Positions 42,808 to 50,903 are shown, numbered from the stretch's first letter. The stretch is DNA of 60,255 bases from JANLSO01 sp031362405 (GCA_031362405.1 JANLSO010000074.1:1-60255), one strand, 5' to 3'. Notes: generated from the letters alone by a model not told the origin. Program-made: numbers and translations.

Positions 42808-43953
42808 CTACGGGGCTGTGATGTGACCGGCCCGATCCAGTCGAACGGCCTCGACGCCGAAGTCGGCGTGAGAGAGCTGCGACACGATCTCGACCGCCGC
42901 GCCGCCGGGCGCCGGGATTCCACCGTCCACCAGATGCACGGGATGCAGCTGACCGGAGACGAAGGTGCCGTCGGCCCGCAGGGTCAGGCTGAGCACCCCG
43001 GTCTCGCTGAGGGCCCCGCCCTGACCAAGCGCCCTGTAGCCGGCGAAGTTACCCATGCTGTACGCCACCAGCCGACCGTTGGTGAACTTCATGCCGCGCA
43101 GCACGTGCGGGCCGTGCCCGACGACAAGATCGGCACCCGCGGCGACGGCCGTGTTTGCGAAGGCCGTGGCATCGCCGCGATCTTCCCCGAGGTAGGTCTC
43201 GGTGCCCGGCGATACGTGGGCGGCGGCGGTTCCCTCGGCCCCCGCGTGCATCGTGACGACGACGATGTCGGCGGCACGGTCGGCGCGTTCCACGAGCCTC
43301 CGTGCAGAGACAAGGTCGTCAACCCGATTCCCCCATGAGTAGGTCGCAAAGCCGAGCACCGCGATCCGCACGCCGCCGACCGTCTGGATCGCGAACCGCC
43401 CGGGCCGGCCGGTCTCAGCGATACCGGCACCGGCGAGGGCGGCAAGGGTGTCAGATTCCCCGGCGCCGCCGAAATCACGGAAGTGGTTGTTGGCCAGGTT
43501 CATCACCGTGAAACCGGCCTCCTTCAACCAGCGGACGTAGGTCGGGGGTGTCCGAAACGCGAAGCACCTGCCTGGCGTCGCGCCCGCGCACTTTGACCCG
43601 CCACGGTTCGTCAGCGTGCCTTCGAGATTGCCGAGAACGACGTCCCCGTCGAGCAGCGGCTCAACGGCATCGAAGTACTTCGACCCACCGTCAGGAGGCA
43701 ACCCGTAGTCGATCGTGCCCATGATGGTGTCGCCGACCGCGGTGATTCGCACGGTCTTCTGGGGCGTCGCCGGGCGAATGACTTCCGCGACATCGACTCT
43801 CACGGTGGGGTCGCCGCCGCGGCTCGCCGCCACGGCCCCCGTCACCACAACGGCCCCAACGGCGACTGCGACGGCAAGACCACGACGTGCCCGACGGCCC
43901 TGAGTGCGGTAGTTCCGCCGTTCGCCGAGCGGTGGCGGTTCGTCATGAAGCAC
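42808..43953 (-). CDS. CapA-family (poly-gamma-glutamate synthesis/PGA_cap) membrane protein
   Basis: 381 residues. A short cytoplasmic segment and one helix (about 24-45) anchor an extracytoplasmic calcineurin-like domain with the family motifs AVGDTIMGT, LGNLEGTLT, NLANNHFRDF and VVVTMHAGAEGTAAAH, GHGPHVLRG. Such proteins are proposed metallophosphatase-like enzymes in capsule or wall polymer metabolism. A GTG start at 43953 shares a base with the stop of the small upstream gene, so they are coupled. No capBC genes are present, so poly-gamma-glutamate synthesis is unlikely here. Confidence 0.9.
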   Translation of the reverse strand: MLHDEPPPLGERRNYRTQGRRARRGLAVAVAVGAVVVTGAVAASRGGDPTVRVDVAEVIRPATPQKTVRITAVGDTIMGTIDYGLPPDGGSKYFDAVEPLLDGDVVLGNLEGTLTNRGGSKCAGATPGRCFAFRTPPTYVRWLKEAGFTVMNLANNHFRDFGGAGESDTLAALAGAGIAETGRPGRFAIQTVGGVRIAVLGFATYSWGNRVDDLVSARRLVERADRAADIVVVTMHAGAEGTAAAHVSPGTETYLGEDRGDATAFANTAVAAGADLVVGHGPHVLRGMKFTNGRLVAYSMGNFAGYRALGQGGALSETGVLSLTLRADGTFVSGQLHPVHLVDGGIPAPGGAAVEIVSQLSHADFGVEAVRLDRAGHITAP

Positions 43954-44303
43954 TACGGCGCCGCAGGAGGATGAGGCGAGGCCGGCGCGCCGGGCGCGCG
44001 CGGAATGTCGTTGGCTTCACGCGCAACCGTGATACCCGGCCCCTCGGCGAGAAGCCCCTCGTTGGTGTTCAGTGCGTAGATACGCGCGCCACGGGCGAGA
44101 AGCACGTGGATGCAGTCAGTCACGGCCGCCGCATCGCCGCGATAATCGGCGACGACGATCGCGGGGCAGGCGGCAGCGAACAGTTCGTGCACTCGATCAA
44201 CCTCCGGAGCAACCGGTACCACGGTCCAACCGCGGCCGGCGAGGAAGAGGCCGACGGCGTCGCGGGCATCCCCGGGCGGGGTAATCAGCATCGCGATCGG
44301 CAT
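43953..44303 (-). CDS. Hypothetical protein, 116 aa, response-receiver-like fold
   Basis: Alternating strands and helices (PIAMLITPPGDARDAVGLFL; PAIVVADYRGDAAAVTDCIH; RIYALNTNEGLLAEG) suggest a small Rossmann- or receiver-like domain, but the phosphorylation Asp and Lys are not in the expected order, so it is not a standard response regulator. It sits between a secreted beta-propeller-like protein and capA, overlapping the start of capA by one base. No family recognised. Confidence 0.6.
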   Translation of the reverse strand: MPIAMLITPPGDARDAVGLFLAGRGWTVVPVAPEVDRVHELFAAACPAIVVADYRGDAAAVTDCIHVLLARGARIYALNTNEGLLAEGPGITVAREANDIPRAPGAPASPHPPAAP

Positions 44304-44307
44304 GCCC

Positions 44308-45600
44308 CTAACGCCCAGCGGTAAGGGCAGACGAGATCATCGTCACCCGTACATCCGTCGTGCGGCCGGTGCCGACCGCAGCGACAATTCCCCGAGACGC
44401 ACCGCCCGCGACCTGGGCCGAGACACCACCGAACTCGGTGGCCGGGGTCCATCCGCCGCGCGAGTCATGAACCGCACCAAACGTTGTCGTGCTTGTCGCG
44501 TCGGCGCTCCAGAACGCGACGAGGCGTCCGTCGGCCAGGGCCACGAGGTTCGGCCCTGTTGCTGGACGGCGGTCAGCGGCCCCGTATTGGTCGAGCGGCT
44601 CAGGGGTACGCCAGCGCCGAGTCGTGCGATCGAGGGGCGTGGCGAGAGCGACCTCGTCGCCCGACGTCCCGACGACCGCCTGTCGATACGCCGCCCAGAC
44701 GCCACCGGCGGGCGTCACCGCGACGCCGGCCACAGAAGGGAGATCGGCGGTGAGGCCCCAGGCCGCCGCCGCCACGGGCCGCAGTGCCACAAAGCCGCGC
44801 GTTCGGCCATCGGGCTCGACGGGCAGAATCGTGATGCCGACCGCCGTGTCGCCACGCTCGTTCATCGCGATCGCGGTCACGAACGGCCGGGCCGACTCGG
44901 GGTCGATCGATGCGAGGGTGGAGGGTGAGCTCCACAGCTCGGCGTCGCCGGGACGTTGCGACACGCGAACAGTCGCGGAGCCGATTGTGTCGTCGTCATC
45001 GACCCAGGCCACCGATAGGCCACCGCGGGAATCCATCGCGGCGCGTGGCTGAGGCTGCCCCGGGACGACCAGGTCGCGGCCGAATCGTTCCCAGCTGCCG
45101 CCCTCGCGGCGGTGCGTTTGCAGGCGCCACTCGTTGCGTGCCTCAAGGGCGACGGCGAGCACCGCGGCGCCGTCAGGCGTGATGCGGACACCAATCACGC
45201 GAGGCGTCACGCCCGACAGCAGCGGGAGACGAATCAGGTCGTCGTCGAGGACGCGCGCCCGGCTGACAGAGGTGGCGCGGATCTCACCGTACGCCTCCCG
45301 GATCACCAGGCCGCGCGCGCCACGATCGGCCATCGCCAGCCCCTCGAGGGTGCCTACTCCCGCAACAACGGGCGGGCCGAACGGGCCGGCTGGGGGTCGG
45401 AACGCCACCTCGACGCGGGAGCCGGCGCCTGTCCACCCGACGAGCGCGGCGTCGCGGGCATTCATATCCGCCTGGACACTGCTGGCCACAGCCGATGGAA
45501 GCGGCCGCGACGGCCCGAAGGCCGACGGGGTCGCCGGCGCCGGTGCCGGCATTCCCGCCAGGCCCATGACGATTGCGATGGAAGGAAGGAGGCGGTTCAT
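44308..45600 (-). CDS. Secreted beta-propeller-like protein of unknown function
   Basis: 430 residues with a signal peptide (about 1-24, RLLPSIAIVMGLAGMPAPAPA). The body shows repeated short beta-strand units with ALVGWTG, LSVAWVDDDD, VWAAYRQAV and RLVAFWSAD at regular spacing, as in sialidase- or YD-like beta-propellers. ATG at 45600 has an excellent ribosome site (GGGAGGG). The divergent gene at 45652 starts only 51 bp away. It precedes the small gene and capA on the same strand. Function unknown; an exported lectin-like or binding protein is a guess. Confidence 0.72.
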   Translation of the reverse strand: MNRLLPSIAIVMGLAGMPAPAPATPSAFGPSRPLPSAVASSVQADMNARDAALVGWTGAGSRVEVAFRPPAGPFGPPVVAGVGTLEGLAMADRGARGLVIREAYGEIRATSVSRARVLDDDLIRLPLLSGVTPRVIGVRITPDGAAVLAVALEARNEWRLQTHRREGGSWERFGRDLVVPGQPQPRAAMDSRGGLSVAWVDDDDTIGSATVRVSQRPGDAELWSSPSTLASIDPESARPFVTAIAMNERGDTAVGITILPVEPDGRTRGFVALRPVAAAAWGLTADLPSVAGVAVTPAGGVWAAYRQAVVGTSGDEVALATPLDRTTRRWRTPEPLDQYGAADRRPATGPNLVALADGRLVAFWSADATSTTTFGAVHDSRGGWTPATEFGGVSAQVAGGASRGIVAAVGTGRTTDVRVTMISSALTAGR

Positions 45601-45651
45601 TGCATCCCTCCCTTCGCGCGGCCGCCGCGGAACCCTTGCTACCTTCGCGCG

Positions 45652-46245
45652 ATGCAGGTGCAGATGTTGCGTCCCGGGCTGTGGCGATGGACGACCGAAC
45701 ACCCCGAGTGGACCGCCGAGAGCGTCAACCGGGGCCCTGCGGTCGGGTGCGTCTACCTCGAGACTGCCGGGGCCATTGTGCTGGTCGACCCGCTCGTGCC
45801 GGTCGACGCGACAGAGGGTGGGCGGTTCTGGCGAGCCCTCGACCGCGACATCAAGCGGCTCGGGCTGCCGGTCGTCGTCGTGACGACGACCGGCCTGCAC
45901 GAACGCAGCGCAGGCGACGTCATCGATCGCTACGCAGGGTCTCGTTGGTCAGCGGGCGAGGTGATCCCGAACGGCCTCACGATCATCCCGGCGCCGACGA
46001 ACCAGGAGGTCATGGTTCTGGCCGTGGCGCACCGCGCGTTGATGACCGGCGACGTACTGATCGGAGACCGGGCCGGCGGCATCAGGCTGTGCCCTGCGTC
46101 GTGGCTTACCGGCACGGTGACGCTCGACGATGTGCGCGCGGACCTGCAGGTGCTGCTCTCGCACGACATCCAGATGATCCTGCCGAGCCACGGAGAGCCC
46201 GTTCTCGCAGGTGGCGCCGCGGCCCTGCGCGCGGCGCTCGCCTAA
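45652..46245 (+). CDS. Degenerate metallo-beta-lactamase-fold protein
   Basis: 197 residues with the MBL fold order: GCVYLETAGAIVLVDPL, GLPVVVVTTTGLHERSAGD where HxHxDH is expected, LMTGDVLIGD for the third ligand region, and LLSHDIQMILPSHGEPVL with the final His. The HxHxDH motif is missing all but one His, so metal binding is probably lost or reduced. Related proteins without the metal site are common in Actinomycetota and have no clear function. It ends 4 bp into the convergent polysaccharide-lyase gene. ATG at 45652. Confidence 0.75.
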   Translation: MQVQMLRPGLWRWTTEHPEWTAESVNRGPAVGCVYLETAGAIVLVDPLVPVDATEGGRFWRALDRDIKRLGLPVVVVTTTGLHERSAGDVIDRYAGSRWSAGEVIPNGLTIIPAPTNQEVMVLAVAHRALMTGDVLIGDRAGGIRLCPASWLTGTVTLDDVRADLQVLLSHDIQMILPSHGEPVLAGGAAALRAALA

Positions 46246-47039
46246 CTGGCGGTCATGCTCATGCCGTCGTGGAAGAGAACCGCCCGACCGGAGATCGACG
46301 AGTTGCGATAGAGGCCCTGCTTGAGGTACGCCCCGTAGCCCGGAACGAGGGTACGGACCGATACGCGGTTCGCGCCGACACCGCCGTACCGGGACGCGCG
46401 GTCGTCTCCACCAGGCCAGTTCATGCGCTGGCGCACGCCGTTGACCCAGAGTTCGACGAACCCTTTGCTATCGGACCCCGACCACCGCACGCGGACCCGA
46501 AAATCGGTCCACTTGCCACGCGCAGCCGACAGCGACGTGCCCCAAGGGATCATTTCGCTCTGGCGGTCGTCTTCGGAATCGCGCCGATGCAGGCTGAGCT
46601 GAATCTGCCGATCTTGGAGAAACAACCCGACCATCGGTGAGCCGGAACAGTCGCAGTGCCATTGGGTGAACGTTGCCCAACTGTCGGCGTTGCTGAGAGG
46701 AAACGATTTGGGAAAGAACGTTGACCAGCGGTACGTGCGGGTCTGACCCTCGCGTTCACCGGTGCTCGCCTGACACTCGACACGATCTCCGTAACCGTCA
46801 GCGTCGGCGTCGGTCACCTCGAACCGTGCGGCGAGCCGCCCCTGCCGGACGCGGGCGGAGCTGACGCGTATCGCGCCGTCGTGACCCGACTGACAACCCG
46901 CCCACTGCGCGGTGTCGCCCGCCTCCCAGTCGCCGACGAACAGCGCGCGCGTAGAGGCCGCCGACCCGGTCGCCACGGAGATTCCGACGGCCACGAGCGC
47001 AGCACTGGACATCGCGATGAGGAATCGAGGTGTGTTCAC
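46242..47039 (-). CDS. Secreted polysaccharide lyase, heparin-lyase-I-like fold
   Basis: About 265 residues from the GTG at 47039; a TTG further upstream is open but less likely. A signal peptide (about 8-28) precedes a jelly-roll domain with YRWSTFFPKSFPLSNADSWA, FTQWHCDCSGSPM and GKWTDFRVRVRWSGSD, the pattern of polysaccharide lyase family 7/14 and alginate-lyase-like proteins. A chondroitin/heparin specificity cannot be read from sequence. It overlaps the MBL gene by 4 bp tail to tail. Likely degrades an external polysaccharide. Confidence 0.75.
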   Translation of the reverse strand: MNTPRFLIAMSSAALVAVGISVATGSAASTRALFVGDWEAGDTAQWAGCQSGHDGAIRVSSARVRQGRLAARFEVTDADADGYGDRVECQASTGEREGQTRTYRWSTFFPKSFPLSNADSWATFTQWHCDCSGSPMVGLFLQDRQIQLSLHRRDSEDDRQSEMIPWGTSLSAARGKWTDFRVRVRWSGSDSKGFVELWVNGVRQRMNWPGGDDRASRYGGVGANRVSVRTLVPGYGAYLKQGLYRNSSISGRAVLFHDGMSMTAS

Positions 47040-47370
47040 AAGCCGGAACCTTGCCCTGCTTCGATCCGGCAATCAAACCGACCGGGTGCGTCATCACCCA
47101 TGCCGTGTGGCCGAAGCCAGGTGGTGGTCTGCCCATGAGCCGACGCACCGGGCACGCGACGACGGCGGCGTTGAGGGCGGCCTTGTCGATCGCGAAGCGG
47201 CGAGGCTCGCTCAGCGCGCGAGCATGACGTTGCCGTGTCGGGTGAGGGTGGTCGGCCGGCATCGTCGTCGCTCCTGCTCCGGGTGTGGTCGCGCGGCTGA
47301 CGGGATCTCTCGTGCAGGACGTCTCTGGGAACGGGACAATTCCCTCGGCGGCAAAGACGTGTGTCGGTCG
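47040..47370. other. Region without supportable gene
   Basis: 331 bp between the polysaccharide-lyase start and the diguanylate-cyclase stop. Short frames exist on both strands (for example a small plus-strand ORF at 47135-47227), but none has a good ribosome site or recognisable product. It may hold the promoter of the lyase gene, which must lie here. No terminator hairpin after the cyclase gene was seen. Confidence 0.4.
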
Positions 47371-49119
47371 CTACGCCTCGAAGACCTCGCGACGGTTCTT
47401 GCCCTTGCTCTTGGCGCGGTACATCGAGGTGTCGGCGTGGGCCAAAAGCTCGGCCGCGGTAATTTCACCCGTCATTCCGACGGCGATTCCGATGCTGCTC
47501 TTGATCGGCACATCGTGGCCTTCGAGCCTCAGCGGCGCGGCGAGCGCGGCCGCGATGCGATCAGCCACCTGGGTCGGTTCGTCGAGCGATGTGAAGTGTT
47601 CGAGTACCACGACGAACTCGTCGCCGCCGGGTCGCGCGGCGGTGTCCTGCGGACGCAAGCAACCCCGGAGACGTTCGGCGACGGTGATGAGGAGCCGGTC
47701 GCCGGCGTCGTGGCCGAGCGTGTCGTTGACCTGCTTGAAATCGTCGAGGTCGATGAAGAGCACGCCGACCGGGCGAGGAGGATCGCTCCCGATCAGCGCC
47801 CGCTCGAGCTTCTCCTCGAGCATGGCGCGGTTACCGAGCCCGGTGAGCGAGTCGGTCAGCGCCCGTAGCTCGAGGCGTTCACTCTCGGAGGCCATCTCGG
47901 TCAGCGAGCGTTGCAGACGACCCTTTTCGATCGCGAGAACGACGTGGCTCGCGTAGGTCTCGAGGAGTTTCAGGTCGTCCTGACCGAACGTGTCGACGTC
48001 GCCCAGGCGGCTCGCGACCAGCAGGGAGCCAATGGTTTTACCGTCCGTCACGAGGCGGGTCATCATCGCGTCCTTGGCGTGGAGCACTCCCAGGGCGGCG
48101 GTCCGCTCGACCTCCTGGCCCTCGGGAACGAGGACGCTGCCTCCGCGAAGCTCAGGGCCGAGGCGGTCGGTATCGACCGAGCGCATGAGTTCGCGGCTGT
48201 CGCCGGGCCCCAGACGGCTCGAGATGGCGGTGTTCCCGTCGACCAGGACGACCTGGGCCGTGTCCGCCCGAAAAAGCCACCGCGCCTCGTCAAGAAGCGA
48301 CACGACGGCGGCCTGCAATTCCGCTGCTCCGTGGATCTGCTGCATCGACTGGTAGAGCGAGTCGACCCGCGTCGCGCGCTGGCGCTCGTTGGCGAAGGCC
48401 CGGAAGGCAACCAGCAGCAGCGCGATCGGCGTGACGAACAGCACGATGGCCACCGGCCTCTGGTTCAGCAGAATCGCCGCAACCAGACCAAAAGAGATCG
48501 TCGCCATGGTCGCGAGGGTCCCGAGGCGAAACACGTCGAACATCGAGCCAAGCCCGGGGCGCTCGCGGTCGATGGCCCAAATCACGGAGCTGACGATCGC
48601 TCCGCTGAGGAGGTCGGCAAGCACCAACGCCGCAAAGGCCGCGGCCCACGATTGCGGGCCCATGGGATCGTCGCCGGCATTCGCGAACGCCCGAAAGATC
48701 GTGATGGCGACCGTCGTCGTGAGGAAGAACTGGGCGAGGTTGAACGTCAGTTTGGCGATCGGCTGACGGCGGTGCAGCGCGAGCGACAACAGCGCCCCAA
48801 CCAACTCTCCGACGACCAGTTGCCAGGGCGATACGAAGAAGAGGCCGAGAACGATGACGAATTCGCTGAGCGAGAACGTGTGGGTCTCGGCGCGAAAGTG
48901 GATGTGCACGACGAAGATCTCGGCAGCGAGAAAGCCGCCGGCCAACATCCACCACGTCAGCTCGACGCCCGGCACCAGTTGCTCGGCGGTCGCCAGACCG
49001 TTCCCGTAGAGAGCCAGCCCGAGAACCACCATGACCGCGGTAAAAAGGGCGATCGTGACTTCGCGACCGAAGGGGCGCCGGAGCGCCCCGCTGGTCGTCG
49101 TTGCGGCGGGTTCAGTCAT
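47371..49119 (-). CDS. Membrane-bound diguanylate cyclase with GAF-type sensor
   Basis: 582 residues. Seven or so N-terminal helices (about 20-245, MASE-like), a GAF-type sensor domain (about 265-410, LQAAVVSLLDEARWLFRAD...GSLLVASRL), a short linker and a C-terminal GGDEF domain. The active-site motif is intact (RPGGDEFVVVLEHF) and an RxxD inhibitory site RPQD lies five residues before it, so it should make cyclic di-GMP with product inhibition. DSLTGLGNRAMLEEKLERAL marks its start. It stands alone, with the repeat-peptide gene 202 bp upstream on the same strand. Membrane sensing is likely. Confidence 0.92.
   Translation of the reverse strand: MTEPAATTTSGALRRPFGREVTIALFTAVMVVLGLALYGNGLATAEQLVPGVELTWWMLAGGFLAAEIFVVHIHFRAETHTFSLSEFVIVLGLFFVSPWQLVVGELVGALLSLALHRRQPIAKLTFNLAQFFLTTTVAITIFRAFANAGDDPMGPQSWAAAFAALVLADLLSGAIVSSVIWAIDRERPGLGSMFDVFRLGTLATMATISFGLVAAILLNQRPVAIVLFVTPIALLLVAFRAFANERQRATRVDSLYQSMQQIHGAAELQAAVVSLLDEARWLFRADTAQVVLVDGNTAISSRLGPGDSRELMRSVDTDRLGPELRGGSVLVPEGQEVERTAALGVLHAKDAMMTRLVTDGKTIGSLLVASRLGDVDTFGQDDLKLLETYASHVVLAIEKGRLQRSLTEMASESERLELRALTDSLTGLGNRAMLEEKLERALIGSDPPRPVGVLFIDLDDFKQVNDTLGHDAGDRLLITVAERLRGCLRPQDTAARPGGDEFVVVLEHFTSLDEPTQVADRIAAALAAPLRLEGHDVPIKSSIGIAVGMTGEITAAELLAHADTSMYRAKSKGKNRREVFEA
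49067..49089. repeat. 23-bp direct repeat, copy 1 (inside the cyclase gene)
   Basis: A 23-bp GC-rich sequence beginning CCGAAGGGGCGCC lies in the first codons of the diguanylate-cyclase gene and occurs again, identical over 23 bp, at 49273-49295, 206 bp away. Copy 2 is part of a longer inverted repeat. Two copies that close together, one coding and one intergenic, suggest a recent local duplication or gene conversion. Confidence 0.7.
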
Positions 49120-49273
49120 TGAGGCTCATCTGATGAGATCGGGCCTCGAGGGGTGTTACTTGAAGTGTCAGTCCCCGTTGGTGCTCGAGCCCGGCGTTGT
49201 CGGAGAGTCCCGTCGGGGCGGTTGAGGGTTGATTTCACCCCGTGTGCCTGTGCCGGTTCGGGGCCGGAACGGC

Positions 49274-49299
49274 CGAAGGGGCGCCGGAGCGCCCCTTCG
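49274..49299. terminator. 11-bp perfect hairpin between the repeat-peptide and cyclase genes
   Basis: CGAAGGGGCGC pairs with GCGCCCCTTCG over 11 bp with a CGGA loop. It lies 22 bp downstream of the repeat-peptide stop (minus strand) and could end that transcript, although no T-tract follows. It contains copy 2 of the 23-bp direct repeat found in the cyclase gene at 49067-49089. Confidence 0.6.
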
Positions 49300-49321
49300 A
49301 TGTCTGCAGTCTGGCCAGTGG

Positions 49322-49630
49322 CTATCGCGACCAGGAACTCTTTTTGAGATCCCCCGGGGGCGGGTAGATCGACGACAGGGAGCGCTTCTTCAGTTCCGGG
49401 GGAGGCGGGTGGATCGACGACAGCGAACGCTTCTTAACCGTCGGCGGAGGCGGCGTGATCGCCGACAGGGAGTGCTTCTTCGCGTGCGCCTCGGCCGACA
49501 CGTGGTTCGCTGAAGCAGCCGAAGCCGATGATGCGACAACCAGAGCCGCCGTGGCCGCGAACGCGACACCCAACATGCGTGTGGTGCGGCACCGCTGGCG
49601 GGAACTTCCGTGTTCACCTTTGCCCGTCAC
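49322..49630 (-). CDS. Secreted precursor-like peptide with tandem 15-residue repeats
   Basis: 102 residues from the GTG at 49630, which has a strong ribosome site (GGGAG with a 6-bp spacer). A basic start, a hydrophobic core (LGVAFAATAALVVASSASA) and AxA before Asn42 predict secretion. After residue 50 come three 15-residue units: KKHSLSAITPPPPTV, KKRSLSSIHPPPPEL, KKRSLSSIYPPPGDL, then a partial unit KKSSWSR to the stop. Every unit starts with a dibasic pair, as in multi-copy precursor peptides cut at paired basic residues, but that processing is inference. It lies between the cyclase gene and a VapBC-type pair. No modifying enzyme is nearby. I do not recognise the family. Confidence 0.75.
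   Translation of the reverse strand: MTGKGEHGSSRQRCRTTRMLGVAFAATAALVVASSASAASANHVSAEAHAKKHSLSAITPPPPTVKKRSLSSIHPPPPELKKRSLSSIYPPPGDLKKSSWSR
49325..49480 (-). repeat. Tandem 45-bp coding repeats of the secreted peptide gene
   Basis: Three tandem units of 45 bp (49480-49436, 49435-49391, 49390-49346) and a partial fourth (49345-49325) encode the KK[HRS]SLS[AS]I-x-PPP units. Units 2 and 3 are closer to each other than to unit 1. Such in-frame arrays change copy number by slippage or recombination, so this gene is a candidate for variable length between strains. Confidence 0.8.
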
Positions 49631-49740
49631 CGTGATCTCCCTTGCGTGAATTTGATTGACAGGGGAGTTATCGGGGCGGGGGCGTCACCCCAGGATGGGC
49701 ACCCTCTCTATCCACCTACCGGGCGCTCGAGATGGGACGT

Positions 49741-50115
49741 CTACCAGAGGATCGGTACGTCGTATTTGGTCAAGGTGACGTCACCGGTGACGAGGACCGC
49801 GTTCTCCGTGATCGCCTGAGAGATGAGGAGACGGTCAAACGGATCCCGATGATGGGTCGGCAACGACTCGACCAGGGCGGCGTGATCGAGGCTCAGGGGC
49901 AACGGCACTGCTCCACCACCGATCCAAAGGTGCACGAAGTCGTCGGGTGCCTCGAGCTTTCCGAGGGCCCTCTTGATCGCGATCTCCCAGACGACGACAG
50001 CGCTGAGGAGAACGATCCTCCCCGGTTCGGTCATTTGGCGGCGCGCTACGGCACCGAAGCTGTTGCCACCGGCCAGCCACCAGATGGCGGCGTGGGTATC
50101 GAGGAGAAGCTTCAG
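49741..50115 (-). CDS. vapC: PIN-domain toxin, VapC type, with a CTG start
   Basis: 124 residues. The PIN-domain acidic residues are visible: Asp in KLLLDTHAAIWW, Glu in VVVWEIAIKRAL, Asp in HHRDPFDRLLISQA and the terminal VTGDVTLTKYD. The protein would be an endoribonuclease. The only possible start that restores the conserved N-terminus (LKLLLDTH) is a CTG at 50115, overlapping the antitoxin stop as CTGA; the first ATG (50034) would delete the first 27 residues and one catalytic Asp. A rare start codon would keep toxin expression low relative to the antitoxin, which lies upstream. Likely functional. Confidence 0.85.
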   Translation of the reverse strand: MKLLLDTHAAIWWLAGGNSFGAVARRQMTEPGRIVLLSAVVVWEIAIKRALGKLEAPDDFVHLWIGGGAVPLPLSLDHAALVESLPTHHRDPFDRLLISQAITENAVLVTGDVTLTKYDVPILW

Positions 50116-50348
50116 AGGGCTCCGAGAGCCTCGGCCAGGTCGTCCGGCAGGTCATCGAAGTCGTCGGCGATCCTCACCCGACCCTCCCAGGCCCCGCGGA
50201 TCGACTCGAAGGATAACGGTGGTGTGATGGACACGATCCGCGCGACAGGTGTTCCGTTGCGGGTGATCACAACGTCCTCGCCACCCGATGCGCGTTCCAC
50301 CAGTTTGGAGAGCTGCGTCTTTGCTTCGTGCATGCCGACGTGTGCCAT
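50112..50348 (-). CDS. Phd/YefM-type antitoxin partner of the VapC toxin
   Basis: 78 residues from the ATG at 50348 (MAHVGMHEAKTQLSKLVERA); a frame extends 24 bp further to 50372 but lacks the family start. The N-terminal Phd fold with GGEDVVITRNGTPVARIVSI binds DNA, and the C-terminal acidic stretch (DDFDDLPDDL) should wrap the toxin. It overlaps the toxin start by 4 bp. An AT-rich operator candidate lies 27-47 bp upstream, so the pair is probably autoregulated. Confidence 0.9.
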   Translation of the reverse strand: MAHVGMHEAKTQLSKLVERASGGEDVVITRNGTPVARIVSITPPLSFESIRGAWEGRVRIADDFDDLPDDLAEALGAL

Positions 50349-50374
50349 GACGAGAGATGGTAACTCCGACACGG

Positions 50375-50395
50375 GCTAAGTTAGCTAATAGCTAG
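50375..50395 (-). promoter_or_regulatory. AT-rich operator/promoter candidate for the Phd-VapC pair
   Basis: The plus-strand block GCTAAGTTAGCTAATAGCTAG contains the perfect palindrome TTAGCTAA and repeated AGCTA units, rare in this GC-rich window. On the minus strand it yields a TAACTT-like -10 element about 37 bp before the antitoxin ATG. Its position just upstream of an autoregulating antitoxin suggests the operator. It overlaps the 3' end of the decayed kinase gene. Confidence 0.45.
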
Positions 50396-50883
50396 ATCGT
50401 CGCACGCCATCGGGCAGTCGCTCGCCGCGAACCGTGCGGAGAGTTCCCGTCGCAGCCGCCGATGGAAGGCCACGGGCGTAGACGACGATCGACTCGCGGC
50501 TGAGCAGGCGACGCCAGGTCTCGCGATTTCCGTGCCCCAGGTGCGTGCGCCGCTCGACGCGCCCGACGCTGCGCAGCACCAGTCGCGGCAGAAGCACCCG
50601 CGGCGGAAGGTCACGCCACAGGATGAGATCCGCGTGCGGCCACATACTCGGCGCGGCATGCCGCAGACAGGCCCCGTCGACGATCCATCGCGGTCTCGTC
50701 GCCTTCGCGTCGCTCTTCCTGGAACGCCACGTCACCGACCGGTTCCGAACCGGGGCCGTGGAAACGGGCGTCGAGCGCGACGCACTCGCTGCCCACGCGT
50801 TTGGCGAGGTCCGCAGCGAGCGTCGTCGTGCCGGAACCGGGTGCGCCAATGACCACGATGCGTGCGGGGCCGGTCTCGGACAT
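50385..50883 (-). pseudogene. P-loop kinase-like gene (topology-modulation/adenylate-kinase type), frameshifted
   Basis: The frame from the ATG at 50883 reads RIVVIGAPGSGTTTLAADLA and ALDARFHGPGSEPVGDVAF, a P-loop kinase of the small nucleotide-kinase group. Sense then continues in another frame with RPRWIVDGACLRHAAPSMWP, then HADLILWRDLPPRVLL and WRRLLSRESIVVYARG. Removing one A near 50713-50719 fuses the halves, so a one-base insertion broke the gene. In addition, Walker A has Thr where the catalytic Lys of GSGKT should be, so the enzyme would be inactive even if repaired. It ends in the operator region of the toxin pair. Likely an old relic. Confidence 0.7.
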
Positions 50884-50903
50884 GCGCGTATCGTCGCCGA
50901 TTG

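Noticed and set aside
42808..43953. Poly-gamma-glutamate capsule operon
   Set aside because: Only a CapA-like protein is present; CapB and CapC, needed for polymer synthesis, are missing.
47040..47370. Small plus-strand ORF at 47135-47227
   Set aside because: Only 30 codons with no ribosome site, family or conservation visible, inside a promoter region.
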